A DNA stretch of 64,000 nucleotides, from contig CM034315.1 in the NCBI GenBank assembly GCA_019925795.1, positions 10,962,200 through 11,026,199 of the forward strand, read 5' to 3'. The notes beneath the pieces are model-generated. The model was given only the letters and a program-made list of their open reading frames with translations, had not been told where the DNA came from and did no database searches. Positions 1 to 10,877 of this stretch are shown here, piece after piece. The DNA comes from Dendrobium chrysotoxum. Its lineage: Eukaryota; Streptophyta; Magnoliopsida; Asparagales; Orchidaceae. The first letter of the stretch is position 1. Each line of letters opens with the position of its first letter. Position numbers and translations under genes: made by a program.

Positions 1-429
1 ACCTTAGATTTGCCGGAAGATCATCGCCGGTGAGGTTTTAGCGATCGATTTTGATTGGGATGTGAAGGTGGGGATCAGGAGGGCTTGAATGAGCAAGGGG
101 ATTGACTGGAGAAGCTGAAAGAGGTGAGAGAGTGCTAGGGTATTGAATGATCTCCCTTCTAAGGGTTTTGCCCTATTCTAACTGCTCCAGATCAAATAGA
201 AGGCTAGGATTAGTTTGGCTGGACTCCAGATGAATGCCATGTGTCTCTGGAGTTGGTGGGAGCAGAAGCATCAAATGACATAAGGACATCCTAGGTGAAA
301 AAGGTGTCCTTATCCTCATACAAGCATATGGGGATGCTTAGGGCCATTTGATCAAAATCTGAAGGCTGAGAGGGAGTCTAGGAATGTTCTAGAGCAGGAT
401 TAACAGCTAGAGCTGAGTTGGATTAGAGA
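1..429. other. Unassigned noncoding DNA
   Basis: I see no open frame of useful length and no recognisable repeat end. Composition resembles the TTGAC-rich array that follows, so this may be the start of the same repetitive block. Confidence 0.3.
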
Positions 430-1690
430 GGATTAACTTAAACATAAGTATTTGAGCATTTTGACCATTGCCCACCTCTTTGTTGACCGTTTGACTGGTC
501 AACCAGTCAAGTCCTGCTGAGGTGGAGTCTAGAGGAATCTAATAAATCAATGGGATAGTTTGATAAGGGCCTAAAGTCATGAATCTAATGCTTGAAGGTA
601 GAGTTGACCATTTTGATCCCTTTAAACCCATTTGGAGACTTGTTGACTTGGTTGACCAGTCAACTTGTCAAACCAACTGATGTGACAGATGGGAATGTCT
701 TGAGTGCTGCTTGAATAGATTGGTAAGGGTTTAAATACTTAAAGTTTAGAATTTAAACGTATTTATGTGAATGAGAAGGGACTTTGACTATGGTTTTAGG
801 TTTGACTAAGTCAAACTCAAAGTGATTTGACTTCAAAAAGATTTGAAAATACTTAAATCAATATTTGAAATGGATTTGAGGGCTTAAAGGATTTAGTTTG
901 ATCAAATGGGTTAAGATAACCCATTTAGGCTTTTAAGAAATATTTAGGTCAACCAAGGTTGACTTGGTCAACCAAGTTGACCCAGGGGGTGGGTCTAAGT
1001 CTAACAGGTTTAAAATGACAAAAGGGATCTAGTGGAGGTGATTTCAGGGTTTAAATGGGTCATTTAGATCAAATGACCTATTCAGGCCCTTAATGGGCCT
1101 AATGGGTCAACTAGGTTGACTTGGTCAACCAAGTTGACCCAGGGTTAGGGATTGGGTCCAACCAATTCAAAATGACATTCTGAGTCTACTGGTGGTGGTC
1201 TCAAGGTCTGGAGAGGTTGTCTAGTCAAGGTGACCTATTTGGGCCCTTAATGGGCCTTTAGGTCAACCCTGGTTGACTTGGTCAATCAGGTGGGTCCAGG
1301 GTCTGGGAATGGGATCAACATATTCAAAATGAAATTTAGAGACCAATGAAGGTGATCCTAAGGTCTGAGGAAGTCATTTGGTCAAAATGACCTATTTTGA
1401 CCCTTAAGGGCCTATTTGGTCAACCTGGTTGACTTGGTCAACCATATTGATTCAAGGTCTGGGTTTGGGTTCAACAGGTCTGGTTTGGTATTTAAAACTT
1501 GTTGGAAGTGGTTGCATTTGATTTGGAGCTCATTTGGTTCAAAGTAACTATTCACATCCCATAGGGGTATTTTGGTCATTTTGACCCCTGGTCAACTAGG
1601 GGTCAAATTGAGTCAAACAAAATGTAATTTATTTCTCAATGAGTCATAATCAAGGGTCTGGAAGTGATTTGAGGGTTTGGAGAAGGCTCC
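430..1690. repeat. Degenerate tandem array, ~155-bp unit rich in TTGAC
   Basis: The phrase GGTTGACTTGGTCAACC, itself almost palindromic, recurs near 958, 1110, 1269 and 1426, with an older form near 640. Each is followed by a (G)GGTC(T/C)(A/G)GG stretch and then by a 'caaaatga..' block and 'GACCTATT..CCCTTAAtGGGCC'. Spacing is about 152-159 bp, giving four clear copies and at least one decayed copy. TTGACC/TTGACT is also the core of the W-box bound by WRKY factors, but here it is simply part of the repeat unit. The array probably belongs to an LTR retrotransposon whose tail lies to the right; that link is inference. Confidence 0.75.
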
Positions 1691-2149
1691 AAGGTCAGGA
1701 TCCACTGGGTGGCAGGTCCAGTGGCATAGATTGTAAATATTTGAAGGTTTTACAGTCTTTGGATTTCAATTCAGTTTCTGGTTAGAGACCTCAGAATGAG
1801 CTCAAATTTGGAGGGTTGCCTCTATAGACACGTCACATCAGTGTGGAACTGATAGACCTTAAATTAGAGGTCATTTGATAGGATTTTGAAATGTTTAAAG
1901 ATTTGCTGGAAAATGCTTTTAGGACTTAGACCTTTAGCCTTTGAATTTGAGTTTGAATTTCTAGTTTTGAGCTGGATTTTGAGTTTGAATAATAGGGTTT
2001 GAACTATACAAATCATTTATAATCATTTGGGTGATTGTAGATGATTAGATAGGATTAAATTCAGGTCAGAGGCTATGATAGTTGGATCTGAATTGTTTAA
2101 AGGTCAAGATTGATCAGGGGTTTGAATTGAGTTAAACTCTAGATTGATT

Positions 2150-2730
2150 TGAGTTTTGAATAGATTGATTTAAAGTCTGGGTTGGTCTGGAGTTTGAATG
2201 GATTTGAGGTCTGGATAGATCTAAGGTCTAGTAGGATCTTAAGACCTAGATTGATCTAGAGTCTGGGTAAATCTAGGACATGGGTAGACCCTAAGACCTG
2301 AAGTCTGGAAGAATCCTAAGGTCTAGGATCTAGGGGATCTCTAGAATCTAAGAAATCCTAGGTTCTAGGATCTAGAAGATTCTTAGGATCTAGAGTAGAT
2401 CCTAAGGTCAAAAGTCTAGGAAAATCCTAAGGTCTAAAATCTAGGAAGATCCTAGGATTTTTGGACTCTAGAATGATCCTAGGATCTAGGGTCTAGAATG
2501 ATCTTGAGCTCTAAAACCTAAGAAGAATCCTAAGGTCTAGGATAAATCTTAAGGTTTAGAATCTAGGAAAATCCTAGGGTCTAGAATAGTTTGGATACTA
2601 GATTGATCTGAGATCAGGATTGATTTGAATCTGGATTGATCTAGGATCAGATTGATCCTAGGGTCAGGATTAATCTTAAGGATTGAAAAAATCCTAAGGT
2701 CTGGGTTGATCCTACTAACCTCATACAAAA
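2150..2730. repeat. Short-unit degenerate minisatellite (CTAGGATC / CCTAAGGTC)
   Basis: About 580 bp are made almost entirely of variants of GATCCTAAGGTCTAG and GGATCTAGAA, in units of roughly 15-30 bp that are too decayed to phase by eye. The interval 1691-2149 before it is noncoding and grades into it (TTTGAGTTTGAAT and GGTCTGG motifs). A 64-codon minus-strand frame at 2549-2743 is just the repeat read through (recurring 'NPDPRI'-like peptides). Confidence 0.7.
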
Positions 2731-2739
2731 ATGAGGTCA

Positions 2740-3527
2740 ACACACTGTTATTTATTTATTGATACAAAAAATATGATATATTTATTAAGCACGTGATATA
2801 CAAGATATATTGAGCATGCGATTAAGATATTAATTTAATACTGATATAGAATAATTAGATAACATGTGTACATTCTTATATAATTTTACTACATTGATTT
2901 AATTTCAACAATCTTTACTGATATTTTGATTCGTTGCCTTATCTGATTTCTATACTAATTGTTATTATAGATCGATGATTATTTTATAGATTTGACACTC
3001 GTATTGGTTTACTGTTTTGTTGGCTTCCATACTATAGTGCTTTACTATTTATATATTCTACAACAACTGCATGTGAATTTTACTGTTTCTGTACTGATTT
3101 AATGATCATATGAATGCTATTGCTATAATTTGATTCCTGACATGCATTTTGCTCCTTTATTGTGCTTTGAATTTAGTTGTAGGTTTTGTGACCTACTGGG
3201 TTTTTTAGCTTATTATATGTGGTTAAATAATTTCAGGTTAGAGTAGAGGATCATGAGTGTGAGAATGGCCCGAATTCCTCAGGTTTTATTTCTTTTTGTT
3301 TTAACTATTCTTTTGTACTTAGGATAAAGTAATTGTGACATGATTGTATAAATTTTAAGCAGTGTGTATGATTTTTGGTAATTGAATACAGATGTATCTA
3401 TTAATGTTTTGATTGATAGCTTTATTTTCGCTGCTATTGATATTAATAAAAGAAATTAGATAACTTTGGTTGTTATTTATTAAAAGATAAAAGAATAATA
3501 CTTTCAAATTAGATTCTGTAACAACAT
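2740..3527 (+). mobile_element. Probable 3' part of an LTR (gypsy-like), no coding
   Basis: This AT-rich stretch contains TTTTAGCTTATTATAT, then TTTCAGGTTAGAGTAGAGG, CCTCAGGTTTTATTT and ATTCTTTTGTA, and ends near 'ATTCTGTAACA'. The same ordered motifs occur at about 26597-26939, ending 'GATTCTGGAGTGTTACA', so both look like the 3' ends of related LTRs. The 5' boundary is not found; the two tandem arrays at 430-2730 may be internal to the same long LTR. Confidence 0.4.
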
Positions 3528-4019
3528 ACTAATCTCTCTTCATAATAAATAATATCTAAAGAAAAAAAAAACAAATAATTGAGAATTATCATATAAATTA
3601 GGATAAAATAAAAAAATTATTAATTTTACGTTAAAATTAGTGTTCTATATGAAAAATTTGTGCCTCGTTAATATCAAAAATCAATTCAAAGACTTTTAAA
3701 TGAAGGTACAACAAACTAATTTGATTCAATCTAAATCCATATATAAATTGTATCAAAATTATCTTAGATTTATTTTAAGATTAGTGCTATATATAAAGAA
3801 TTTATATTTTATAAATTTTAAAATAAATGAAATAATTTTTTTAAAACCTTTTGATATAATTTATATTCAAATATTCTGAAAATTTTTATTTTTATCATAA
3901 CATAAATAATTTTGAATTTGTTAAGAGTTCATTTATGTGAAAATTGAATCTTTACATTTAAAGCTTTTGATAAGGCTCGTGGGGTTTAAAATCAAATTAA
4001 AAAAATTAGCCAAATTCAG
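3528..4019. other. AT-rich noncoding DNA with an inverted-repeat family copy
   Basis: No gene is visible. Around 3770-3890 there is a decayed copy of the 'TTTTAAGATTAGTG...' / 'TTTTGATATAATTTATAT' repeat seen better at 42.2 and 44.7 kb. Confidence 0.35.
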
Positions 4020-4490
4020 ATAAATTATTTTGTAGGGAGTCCGGACAGGAAGAACCATCCGGACTGTGAGTGTACACACTATGTATAAATAGTGGGTATA
4101 AAAATTTGATACACATTATATGTAAATTTATATATAATATATACACTCATATATCTGAACAATTTAGAATAGTTTCTCCCAAATTCATTCAATTTTCATG
4201 AGATATTTTGAAAGCTCAACCAACCAAATGAGCGCTCATTTTCACGATTTATTATTCTGTCCGAAATCCGGAGGGCGTCCGGAGTCCAATAAAAAAGCGC
4301 CATGTCACCCAAAAAAATATACCGCGGTCGGTACCTGCAGTGGGTACCGAGTGATACCGACCTCTCTGTATCAGATGGGAGACCTGTCGGGTGTCCGGAT
4401 AGAATAAAAGCTCCAGTTTCACATGCAATACCTACGGCAGTTGAACACACCTTTCAGTGCATTGACTGCGAATTAAAAAGCTGCCTATGA
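4020..4490. repeat. MITE-like block with GTCCGGA ends
   Basis: AGTCCGGACAGGAAGAACCA at 4038-4057 closely matches the arm of the foldback element at 34810-34970 (GGACTGGAAGAACCATCC). Further right, GTCCGGA recurs near 4275 and 4393, and 4340-4365 contains GGTACCGAGTGATACCGA, the same decamer unit that forms an array at 57.45-57.65 kb. The overlapping short frames on both strands (4196-4490) look like products of this GC-richer repeat. Boundaries are uncertain. Confidence 0.4.
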
Positions 4491-5024
4491 TAATTCATCA
4501 AGGCATTAATATTTATTAGTTTACAATTTTTTTAATTCTTTCAAAAATAAACAGACAACTCCAAAAGAATAAAAAAGTTGCATTCTTTAATTTTTTTTCC
4601 AAGAGCTCATTTGATTGATTGAAATTAGAAATTATATTTAAATAAATTTAAAATTTATTAAATATATTATTTTATTGAAAAAATAAACACTAATATACTA
4701 AAAAAATCCCTCAAAAATAAAAATTAGAGTATAATAAAAAATGGCATTTTCATTATATAAATAAAAAAATCATAAATCTATAACTAACAATAGAGAAAAC
4801 TAAACACCATTCTCCAAACCCATAATCTACAAACCTTCATACATAATTCATAAAAATTGCAATCAAAACAATTTAGAAAACTTCAATCTCCCTGTCAAGC
4901 ATTTCATCAAACGGTAAGAAGTCAGTTCCTCTCCCTGCCTTACCTTAAATACTCATCCTCCATGCGATGATGTATGTTCCAAATCTACTTCCCCAAGCTC
5001 CATCGAATCATCTTCAACATCTCC
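4491..5024. other. AT-rich intergenic / 3' flank of the ATL gene
   Basis: I see no frame or repeat end here. Because the next gene is on the minus strand, about 4800-5024 probably includes its 3' untranslated region; no unambiguous poly(A) signal was assigned. Confidence 0.35.
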
Positions 5025-5579
5025 TTAATCCTCTATAACCACAACCATCTCCTGCTCCTGCTCGGCAGAAAAAGAAGAAGCTTTGCTGCTCTCCTGCAAC
5101 ACATTAGTTCGGCAAAGAGGGCAGCTTGAATTCGACTTGAGCCAAGTGTCAATGCACTGTAAATGGAAGGCATGGTTACACTTTGGCAAAAGACGGAGGC
5201 TTTCTTCTTCTGTGAACTCGCCGAGGCAAACGGAGCAGTCTGTGAGCTCGATGACACCCTCCGCTTTTCTATACCTGAAAACGGCGATTTTGTTGATGAG
5301 AATCTCGTCGATCCCATTTGCGCGTGAAGCTCCGTCTTGTTGGATAGGTGGATGGGAGTGGAAGGAGAGGGAGTTGCGGTACTTGGAGATGAAGGTGTAA
5401 TAGCTGAGGAAAATGATGAAACTCAGAACGGTGCCGATAATGGCGATTTTGAGAGGGGAGAAGAAGGAGGAGGAGGGGGAGGAGGAGGGGGCGGGAGGGG
5501 GGGAGAAGAGAAAGTAACACCATTGGGGGCAGTGGATGCTGCAGAAGCCATCGGAGCAGTCATTGTCGGTTGTTGCCAT
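5025..5579 (-). CDS. ATL-family RING-H2 finger E3 ubiquitin ligase
   Basis: This intronless 184-aa protein has the ATL layout. A cysteine-containing N-terminus is followed by a Pro/Ser run (28-40), a single hydrophobic membrane segment (about 44-66), a GLD-type motif (GIDEILINKI, 89-98) and a C-terminal RING-H2 finger. The zinc ligands are C115, C118, C134, H136, H139, C142, C153 and C156, with the family spacing CX2CX15CX1HX2HX2CX10CX2C and the WLK residues that contact the E2. ATL proteins are membrane-anchored RING ligases that recruit a ubiquitin-charged E2; substrates cannot be read from sequence. The short acidic tail ends EMVVVIED, so this is one of the smaller ATLs. The start was chosen because ATG sits in a strong context (CATCCATGGC) and opens the N-terminal segment. 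The gene is oriented away from the window's right side with no close neighbour. The general family call is very secure; the exact orthologue (ATL51/52/54-like by resemblance) is not. Confidence 0.93.
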   Translation of the reverse strand: MATTDNDCSDGFCSIHCPQWCYFLFSPPPAPSSSPSSSFFSPLKIAIIGTVLSFIIFLSYYTFISKYRNSLSFHSHPPIQQDGASRANGIDEILINKIAVFRYRKAEGVIELTDCSVCLGEFTEEESLRLLPKCNHAFHLQCIDTWLKSNSSCPLCRTNVLQESSKASSFSAEQEQEMVVVIED

Positions 5580-5598
5580 GGATGGAAGGACGAGGTAG

Positions 5599-5625
5599 TT
5601 AGGCGGGTGAAGAGGAGTCCGCCAT
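5599..5625 (-). promoter_or_regulatory. Upstream ORF in the ATL leader
   Basis: On the minus strand an ATG at 5625 opens an eight-codon frame (MADSSSPA) that stops at 5599, only 19 nt before the main ATL start. If the transcript begins upstream of 5625, as the pyrimidine-rich leader out to about 5700 suggests, this uORF would be read first and could lower or condition translation of the ligase. The reading frame is seen directly; any regulatory effect is inference. Confidence 0.45.
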
Positions 5626-5639
5626 GAAAGAGGTTCTCA

Positions 5640-6509
5640 AGTATTTGGAGATTTGAGAGATAGAAGGGAGAGGAGAGGATTGGAATGGGTGATGAAAATG
5701 AAATATTGGTCTGCGGAGAATAACCTATGAGAGTTTGAGGTCAAAGCATGGTGGGAGAAAGAAGAGATAGGTTACCTCACTCTGTCGTATTCCCCTTGCT
5801 TTGTCAACGGCTAACTTTGTTTTTTTTTGGTTGGGACATTTAGGTCAATTACACTAAGGTGAACTAATAATAATAATAATAATAATAATTTTTATTATGT
5901 CACATAAATATTTAATAAGATGAACTAATGAATATTTTAACTAAAACTATTGCTAATTAAATATAATTAAAATATTTTTTAAGGTATTTATGAAGAGTGT
6001 AGTATTATTTCTCTTTGAATTTCACTAATAGAAAGGAAAATTTTGACCTTATATACTTCATAATACATATAATAAATAAAATATTACAATGTTTATTTTT
6101 TTGAAAAAAATATGCATGAAGTTCCTTATTATATACAAATATAAATATTAACTCTCAAGTTAAGAGATATGCAAACTTTTGAACAACAACAGTGCTCAAA
6201 CGTCCCTCTTCCCAGTATCTTTTATCTCTAGCAATCTCAGAACTCATGCAATCGATTTTTGGGTTCGAGATAAAGCTTCCCAACGACAATTTCTATGTTC
6301 CAACCATCTTTTATTCAAGATTAGTGATATTATACTTTTAGTTATTTTATATTGAATATGTCCATTGCCAATAGTTACTGATTAATTACAATATGGAGAT
6401 CAAAGGAGAATACTAGTTTTAAAAATAAATAATATACAAATTTATAATAAAAGAGTCGAGCATCATTCGAATAATTAAAATATAAACACTAGAAATATAA
6501 CGCTATGCC
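5640..6509. other. ATL promoter side and intergenic DNA
   Basis: The first ~180 bp (minus-strand leader and promoter side) are CT-rich when read toward the gene. A (TAA)n tract lies at about 5866-5889. The remainder is AT-rich and shows no frame or repeat end. Confidence 0.4.
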
Positions 6510-8600
6510 TATCATATTGTGCTTGTATAAGGTGGTCAGCGCTCGCTTTATTGGTCCCTAAAGCATATGTAGCATAGCGTCAGCATTTGGATTACCTTAC
6601 ACTCGCACTCGAGTCGACTATTTGATGTCGGTCCTCCCTGCAGCTAGGTCTATAATTTTTTTTCTTATGTTGATTTCCCACATTTTGTGGATTTTGCGCT
6701 TCCTCTGGCCTTATGTGCTTTCTTAAGTTGGTGCCACAACAATTCTAGCTTCAAACATGGATCCTCCTCCACGGTCGATTTTTCATCAGATCCCACCTCC
6801 TCCTCACGCATTCCTCTTATGATTTTGGATAAACCCCTAATTCAATCACTACCTTCTATCCCAATGTCATCTTACTTCTAAGAGGACCATTCTCCTACTT
6901 TCTCTCCTATGGAATCGTTGCCTCTAGCCTCTTGCCACCCATTCTCCCCTTTACTTCCTAATGTTAGTGGTGGGCTATTTTCGAATGCTTTTGCTTTGCT
7001 TTGCTTTAGAAAGGGTGCAAAGCAAATTAGAATTGCAATTTCTTTGAAAAAATTTGATTTTTGGAATTTCAGTTTTGAAGTCAAATACATCATTATGAGC
7101 GATATATCGCATCGAGAGGCAAAAATATTATTCCCTAATGAGTTCAGATAACAAAACTGCAAGTCTCATCCTAATTATGATAGTTGAATTCAAGGAGGAA
7201 CTACATATAACCCCGAAGGATCAAAATGATGTTTGATCATGTATTTGGCTATGATAGTCTAGATGAAGTATCATTAATTTCATATTCAAAATCATGATAA
7301 TAAATAATATATCTTCCCAAGAAAAGAAAATATAGTTTAATATCGATCATCTGAATATGACAATAATGATCGTCATTGATCTTAATTTTTTCAAAGAGAA
7401 TTACTTGACTTTTTAAATTGATCTGGGGTCTTAAATCTACTACGAGGGCAAGCCCTCGTAGTTAATTATATCATAGAAAGCTTAAGTTTCCTACGAATAC
7501 TCTCGATTGAAATAATGATAAAAATTTTATTTTGAGATTTCAAGAAGTGATATCAAAGGAGTGAGGTTGAAGTTTCAATTGAGATTGGATCAAATTTGAG
7601 CAGTTATTTTGGAGGCCAAATGATGAAAGGTAGGAGGAATTTTGGGATTCTGAAACACTTTAGAAACACCCCAAAATATCATATATGTTGAGCTTTAAAT
7701 TTTGGTTTTGAGAGAAAATTTAATTTGAGTTGTCATTTTGTTAGAAAGTTGGGATTACAGTCCCGAAGTTGGGATCTTTTGATTTTGAATCCGCCTCAAA
7801 TCCTAAATCCAATTTGGGCACTACCCGAACTTAGCAAATACAATGCAAATTTGGACTTATCCTGGCATGGATTGGGGAGCCAGCTAACCACTCAGCCCTT
7901 TAAACCCATGAGTCTGGTCTTTTATGAAAGATGAGTGAGCTGTTGTTTAAATTTTGAGGAATTGGGGTCGACGTCTAGAGAATGTCATAAGTAGCCCCTT
8001 TACTTATATAGGATTATTATGCTTGAAATGTAATTAAATTTTTAACTTTTTAATTTATTTCTAATGCAATGCTAACTAATTGATCTTGTATGCAAAATCA
8101 GTATGAAACAGTTTTAAAAAGGCTTAAAAAATATCTTGTTTCGTAGAGATTGCACAATATTCCCTAGATATAACTGCACCATAATAGGCCAGATGGTCTG
8201 TCACAACCTATAGGCGGGGAGGTGTCTATTAAGGAAGTCAAGGTTTTAATATGAATGTATAAGACCCTCGGCGAACCCGAGCTTACTTCTTAAAATCGAT
8301 TAAGTTTTTATGTTGGCTTAAAAATTTTATTTAATTTTGAATAGAAATAATTTTTAATCCTTAAAGAGACTAAATGCTTCCAGACAAAATCAAAACGACA
8401 TGCAATAGTAAGAAACCTAGAAGGATTATGAAACTCATACTACACAAAATTAAATAAATAAATCAAATCAATCAATTAAAATAAATCAAATAAATATAAA
8501 AGTCCATGTGGTAAGTGCCACTTAATTAAAACTCAGGGTCTGCAAAAATTAAAACTGGCCGGATACCACTGATAACAATTCGGATTATAGTCCTAGAAAT
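6510..8600. mobile_element. Decayed LTR-retrotransposon-like DNA
   Basis: No intact frame is present. The block 6660-6960 is CT-rich with broken proline/serine-rich frames. The region 7420-7520 shares a hairpin and flanks with 20.6-20.7 kb (see separate entry). GGATACCACTGATAAC near 8553-8568 resembles a decayed complement of the tRNA-Met primer-binding site (GATACCA), which would place a minus-strand LTR to its right. Element class and limits are inference. Confidence 0.3.
7440..7461. repeat. Conserved hairpin next to TTAATTA
   Basis: CTACGAGGGC and GCCCTCGTAG are perfectly complementary 10-nt arms separated by AA, followed at 7462 by TTAATTA. The hairpin at 20670-20691 (read on the minus strand) has the same layout and downstream heptamer but different stem bases. 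Confidence 0.7.
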
Positions 8601-9943
8601 GACGCAAGCAATTTTAAGAATGGGATATTCTTGTGTCTTCACTTCTTCATCGTCTTCCCTTCTATGAGTTCCTTGGATTCGTCGGGTTCAAATATTCAAA
8701 TAGAAAAAACTCCTCCCCAAAGGGGTGTTTCTTTTCTCTTTGAATTTTCAAATCATCCTAACTTAAATGTCAAAATGAAAGGAACCCTCCCTTAAGGGAT
8801 GTTTTCCTTCTCTTTGGACTTCAAGTTGGATGGTTAATATCCCATCTTAAAATTCAACTTTCACAACTCAATTAAATTAAATTACATATCAAAAAATTTA
8901 AAAGACTCTAAACAGCCTGTATGATTATCCTAGGCAATTATAATCAAAATCATCCAAAGTAATTATATAATTAAATTTACTCAAATTTAAAACACAGCCT
9001 GTATGATTGGCCGTGCTCTTTTAATTTCAAGGGGGACTTAGCATTTTTAGCACATGTAGAAAATATGACAGTTAAATTTTAATTTAACCCCCCTTGATTT
9101 TAACCCTACATGAGTATGATCATCTGCAAAAAATTGTAAAAACATCCAAATTGTTCATAACCTAAGAGTACTAACATAATGTCCATCATATCAATTCACA
9201 GATTACATAAATAAATTAACACATTAATAAATATCAAATCAATCAATTATAGCAACTAGCATATAGTGAAAATGTTCTTCCTGTTGTTTCTTTGTATCAG
9301 CTTAATCCTTCTGGCTTGTTATTGTTGGCTTTTTTCCTTTCCTTTATTGTAATAGATAGAACCATTAGCTCGTAGATTTTATTTCAAATATTATATTTTT
9401 AAAGAGTTATTGATTCTTTAAAGATTTATAATTTTCCTGTTTAATTAACGTATAGGCCTGCCATGGGTTTTACCCAAAAAAAAAACATGGATGAAGGAAC
9501 TCTATTGTGAATTTTAGGAAATATGTCAGCTTTTATAACTTTTGAATCATTCTCTATTTGCTTGTGAGATTGATGAAAGAATATGACATTAAAAAATATT
9601 TTGTTTTGCCCTTTCTTTTGTTGGGAAATAATATTTTCTTAAAGGTCATCAAATAACTTGTTTTAATGTTGGTGGGCTCCACATGAATAAACATTTGCAT
9701 AGAAAATAAGATGGCAACAAAAGAAAGGGCAAAACAATTATAAGTAGAGAGGGCAACTTTGATTATAACGGTAGTTTTGCACATGTATTTAGTCAATCAA
9801 AATAGTATAAAATATACAAGAAATCATTAACAACTATGCATATTTAATTCAAGCAAATTTGAAGGCCTCTAAATTTTATATAACAAATTTCTAATGTAAT
9901 CACAACCATCCATTTATAATTTGATGGATCTTATTAGGACAAA
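8601..9943. other. AT-rich noncoding DNA with short local duplications
   Basis: There are two loose tandem duplications. One repeats 'CTCC(C)C..AAGGG(G)TGTTT' at about 8710 and 8788. The other repeats 'ACAGCCTGTATGATT' at about 8913 and 8995. No gene is visible; the 80-codon minus-strand frame at 9554-9796 has no recognisable features. Confidence 0.35.
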
Positions 9944-10170
9944 CAACAATAACAACATCAAGCCTTTATTCCACTATGTGAGGTCAATCATATGAATTCT
10001 TTTTCTTCATTGTGTATGTCCCATTAAGAGTCAAATTCTCATTTAAATCTTAAAAAGAACTATCATTTCTATTTTTTTATTTTTATTTTTTTTGTTTATT
10101 TTTTTAAGAAATATCATTTCTATATTTCCTAACCAAGTCTTTTTAGGTCTACCTCTACCTTTCTTATTAG
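9944..10170 (-). mobile_element. RTE non-LTR retrotransposon 3' tail fragment
   Basis: Read on the minus strand this matches the 3' end of the RTE copy at 53722-56869: 'AGGTAGACCTAAAAAGACTTGGTTAGGAAATAT' through 'CCACATAGTGGAATAAAGGCTTGATGTTGTTATTG' in decayed form. It ends with the (TTG)n-like tail typical of RTE elements. An A/T-rich insertion interrupts it at about 10065-10105. Confidence 0.75.
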
Positions 10171-10367
10171 GGCATAATCTTAAAAATATTTGAAATCAAT
10201 TAGGACATTGCTTGAAGTATTATTAAAGAGAATATATAATTTTTAATCTTATATTTGAAGGTCATAATGTCAAATGCTAAATATTAAAGAGATTGAGAAT
10301 AATAATTCTCCCCCTAAAAGAAAGAGAAAAAATCATATATATAGGGATCTATTTTGCCAATTTTATG

Positions 10368-10370
<3 letters not shown>

Positions 10371-10421
<51 letters not shown>
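10371..10421. repeat. (AT)n microsatellite
   Basis: An uninterrupted 51-nt AT tract lies immediately before copy 1 of the local duplication. Confidence 0.95.
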
Positions 10422-10423
<2 letters not shown>

Positions 10424-10441
10424 TGTGGAATACATTATAGA

Positions 10442-10658
10442 CGGGCGGATCTAGCTTCTTTTTTCAGGGTGGGCAAAAAAAAAAATTTTTTGTGGGGGAT
10501 GCCGGCAAAGACGCTTATGATTGATAAAATTTGGGCAAAAAAGATTTTTTTTTTTGGGGGGGGGGGGGGATACCCAAAATATCTCCTCTAAATATTTAAT
10601 ATTTTTTTTTTGAGGGTGTGCATTTGCCCACCCTAAGTACAAGAGGGATCCGCCCATG
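10442..10658. mobile_element. Foldback/MITE-type insertion with ~8-bp target duplication
   Basis: The ends are imperfect inverted repeats: GGGCGGATC...CAGGGTGGGCA on the left, and GGATCCGCCC preceded by TGCCCACCCT on the right. The flanks ATTATAGA (10434-10441) and ATTACAGA (10659-10666) are an 8-bp direct repeat with one mismatch, and copy 2 shows the single unduplicated site. An 8-bp duplication suits hAT-type transposition. Poly-A, poly-T and poly-G runs inside may be poorly determined. Confidence 0.7.
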
Positions 10659-10811
10659 ATTACAGAGGAGATAACAATGATAAACTCCTGTAAGTATTGA
10701 TTGCTACTTCATTGCACATTCTATCAACAGTGAAGCAAATGGCAAGGCACAGCAACCTTCTGTACCCATAAAATAAAATCACCCATAATTATTTAAGAAG
10801 ATATTACAGAG

Positions 10812-10822
10812 ATGTGTGTGTA

Positions 10823-10873
<51 letters not shown>
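10812..10873. repeat. (TG)n(AG)n compound microsatellite
   Basis: An alternating TG tract passes directly into an AG tract just before copy 2 of the duplication. Confidence 0.95.

Positions 10874-10877
<4 letters not shown>

Noticed and set aside
5083..5627. Overlapping frames on both strands across the ATL gene
   Set aside because: They are alternative-frame shadows of the RING-H2 gene; only the 184-codon minus frame has domain structure.
6687..7162. Short frames at 6.7-7.2 kb as a copia or unknown protein
   Set aside because: They overlap on both strands, are broken by stops and show no motif strong enough for a family call.
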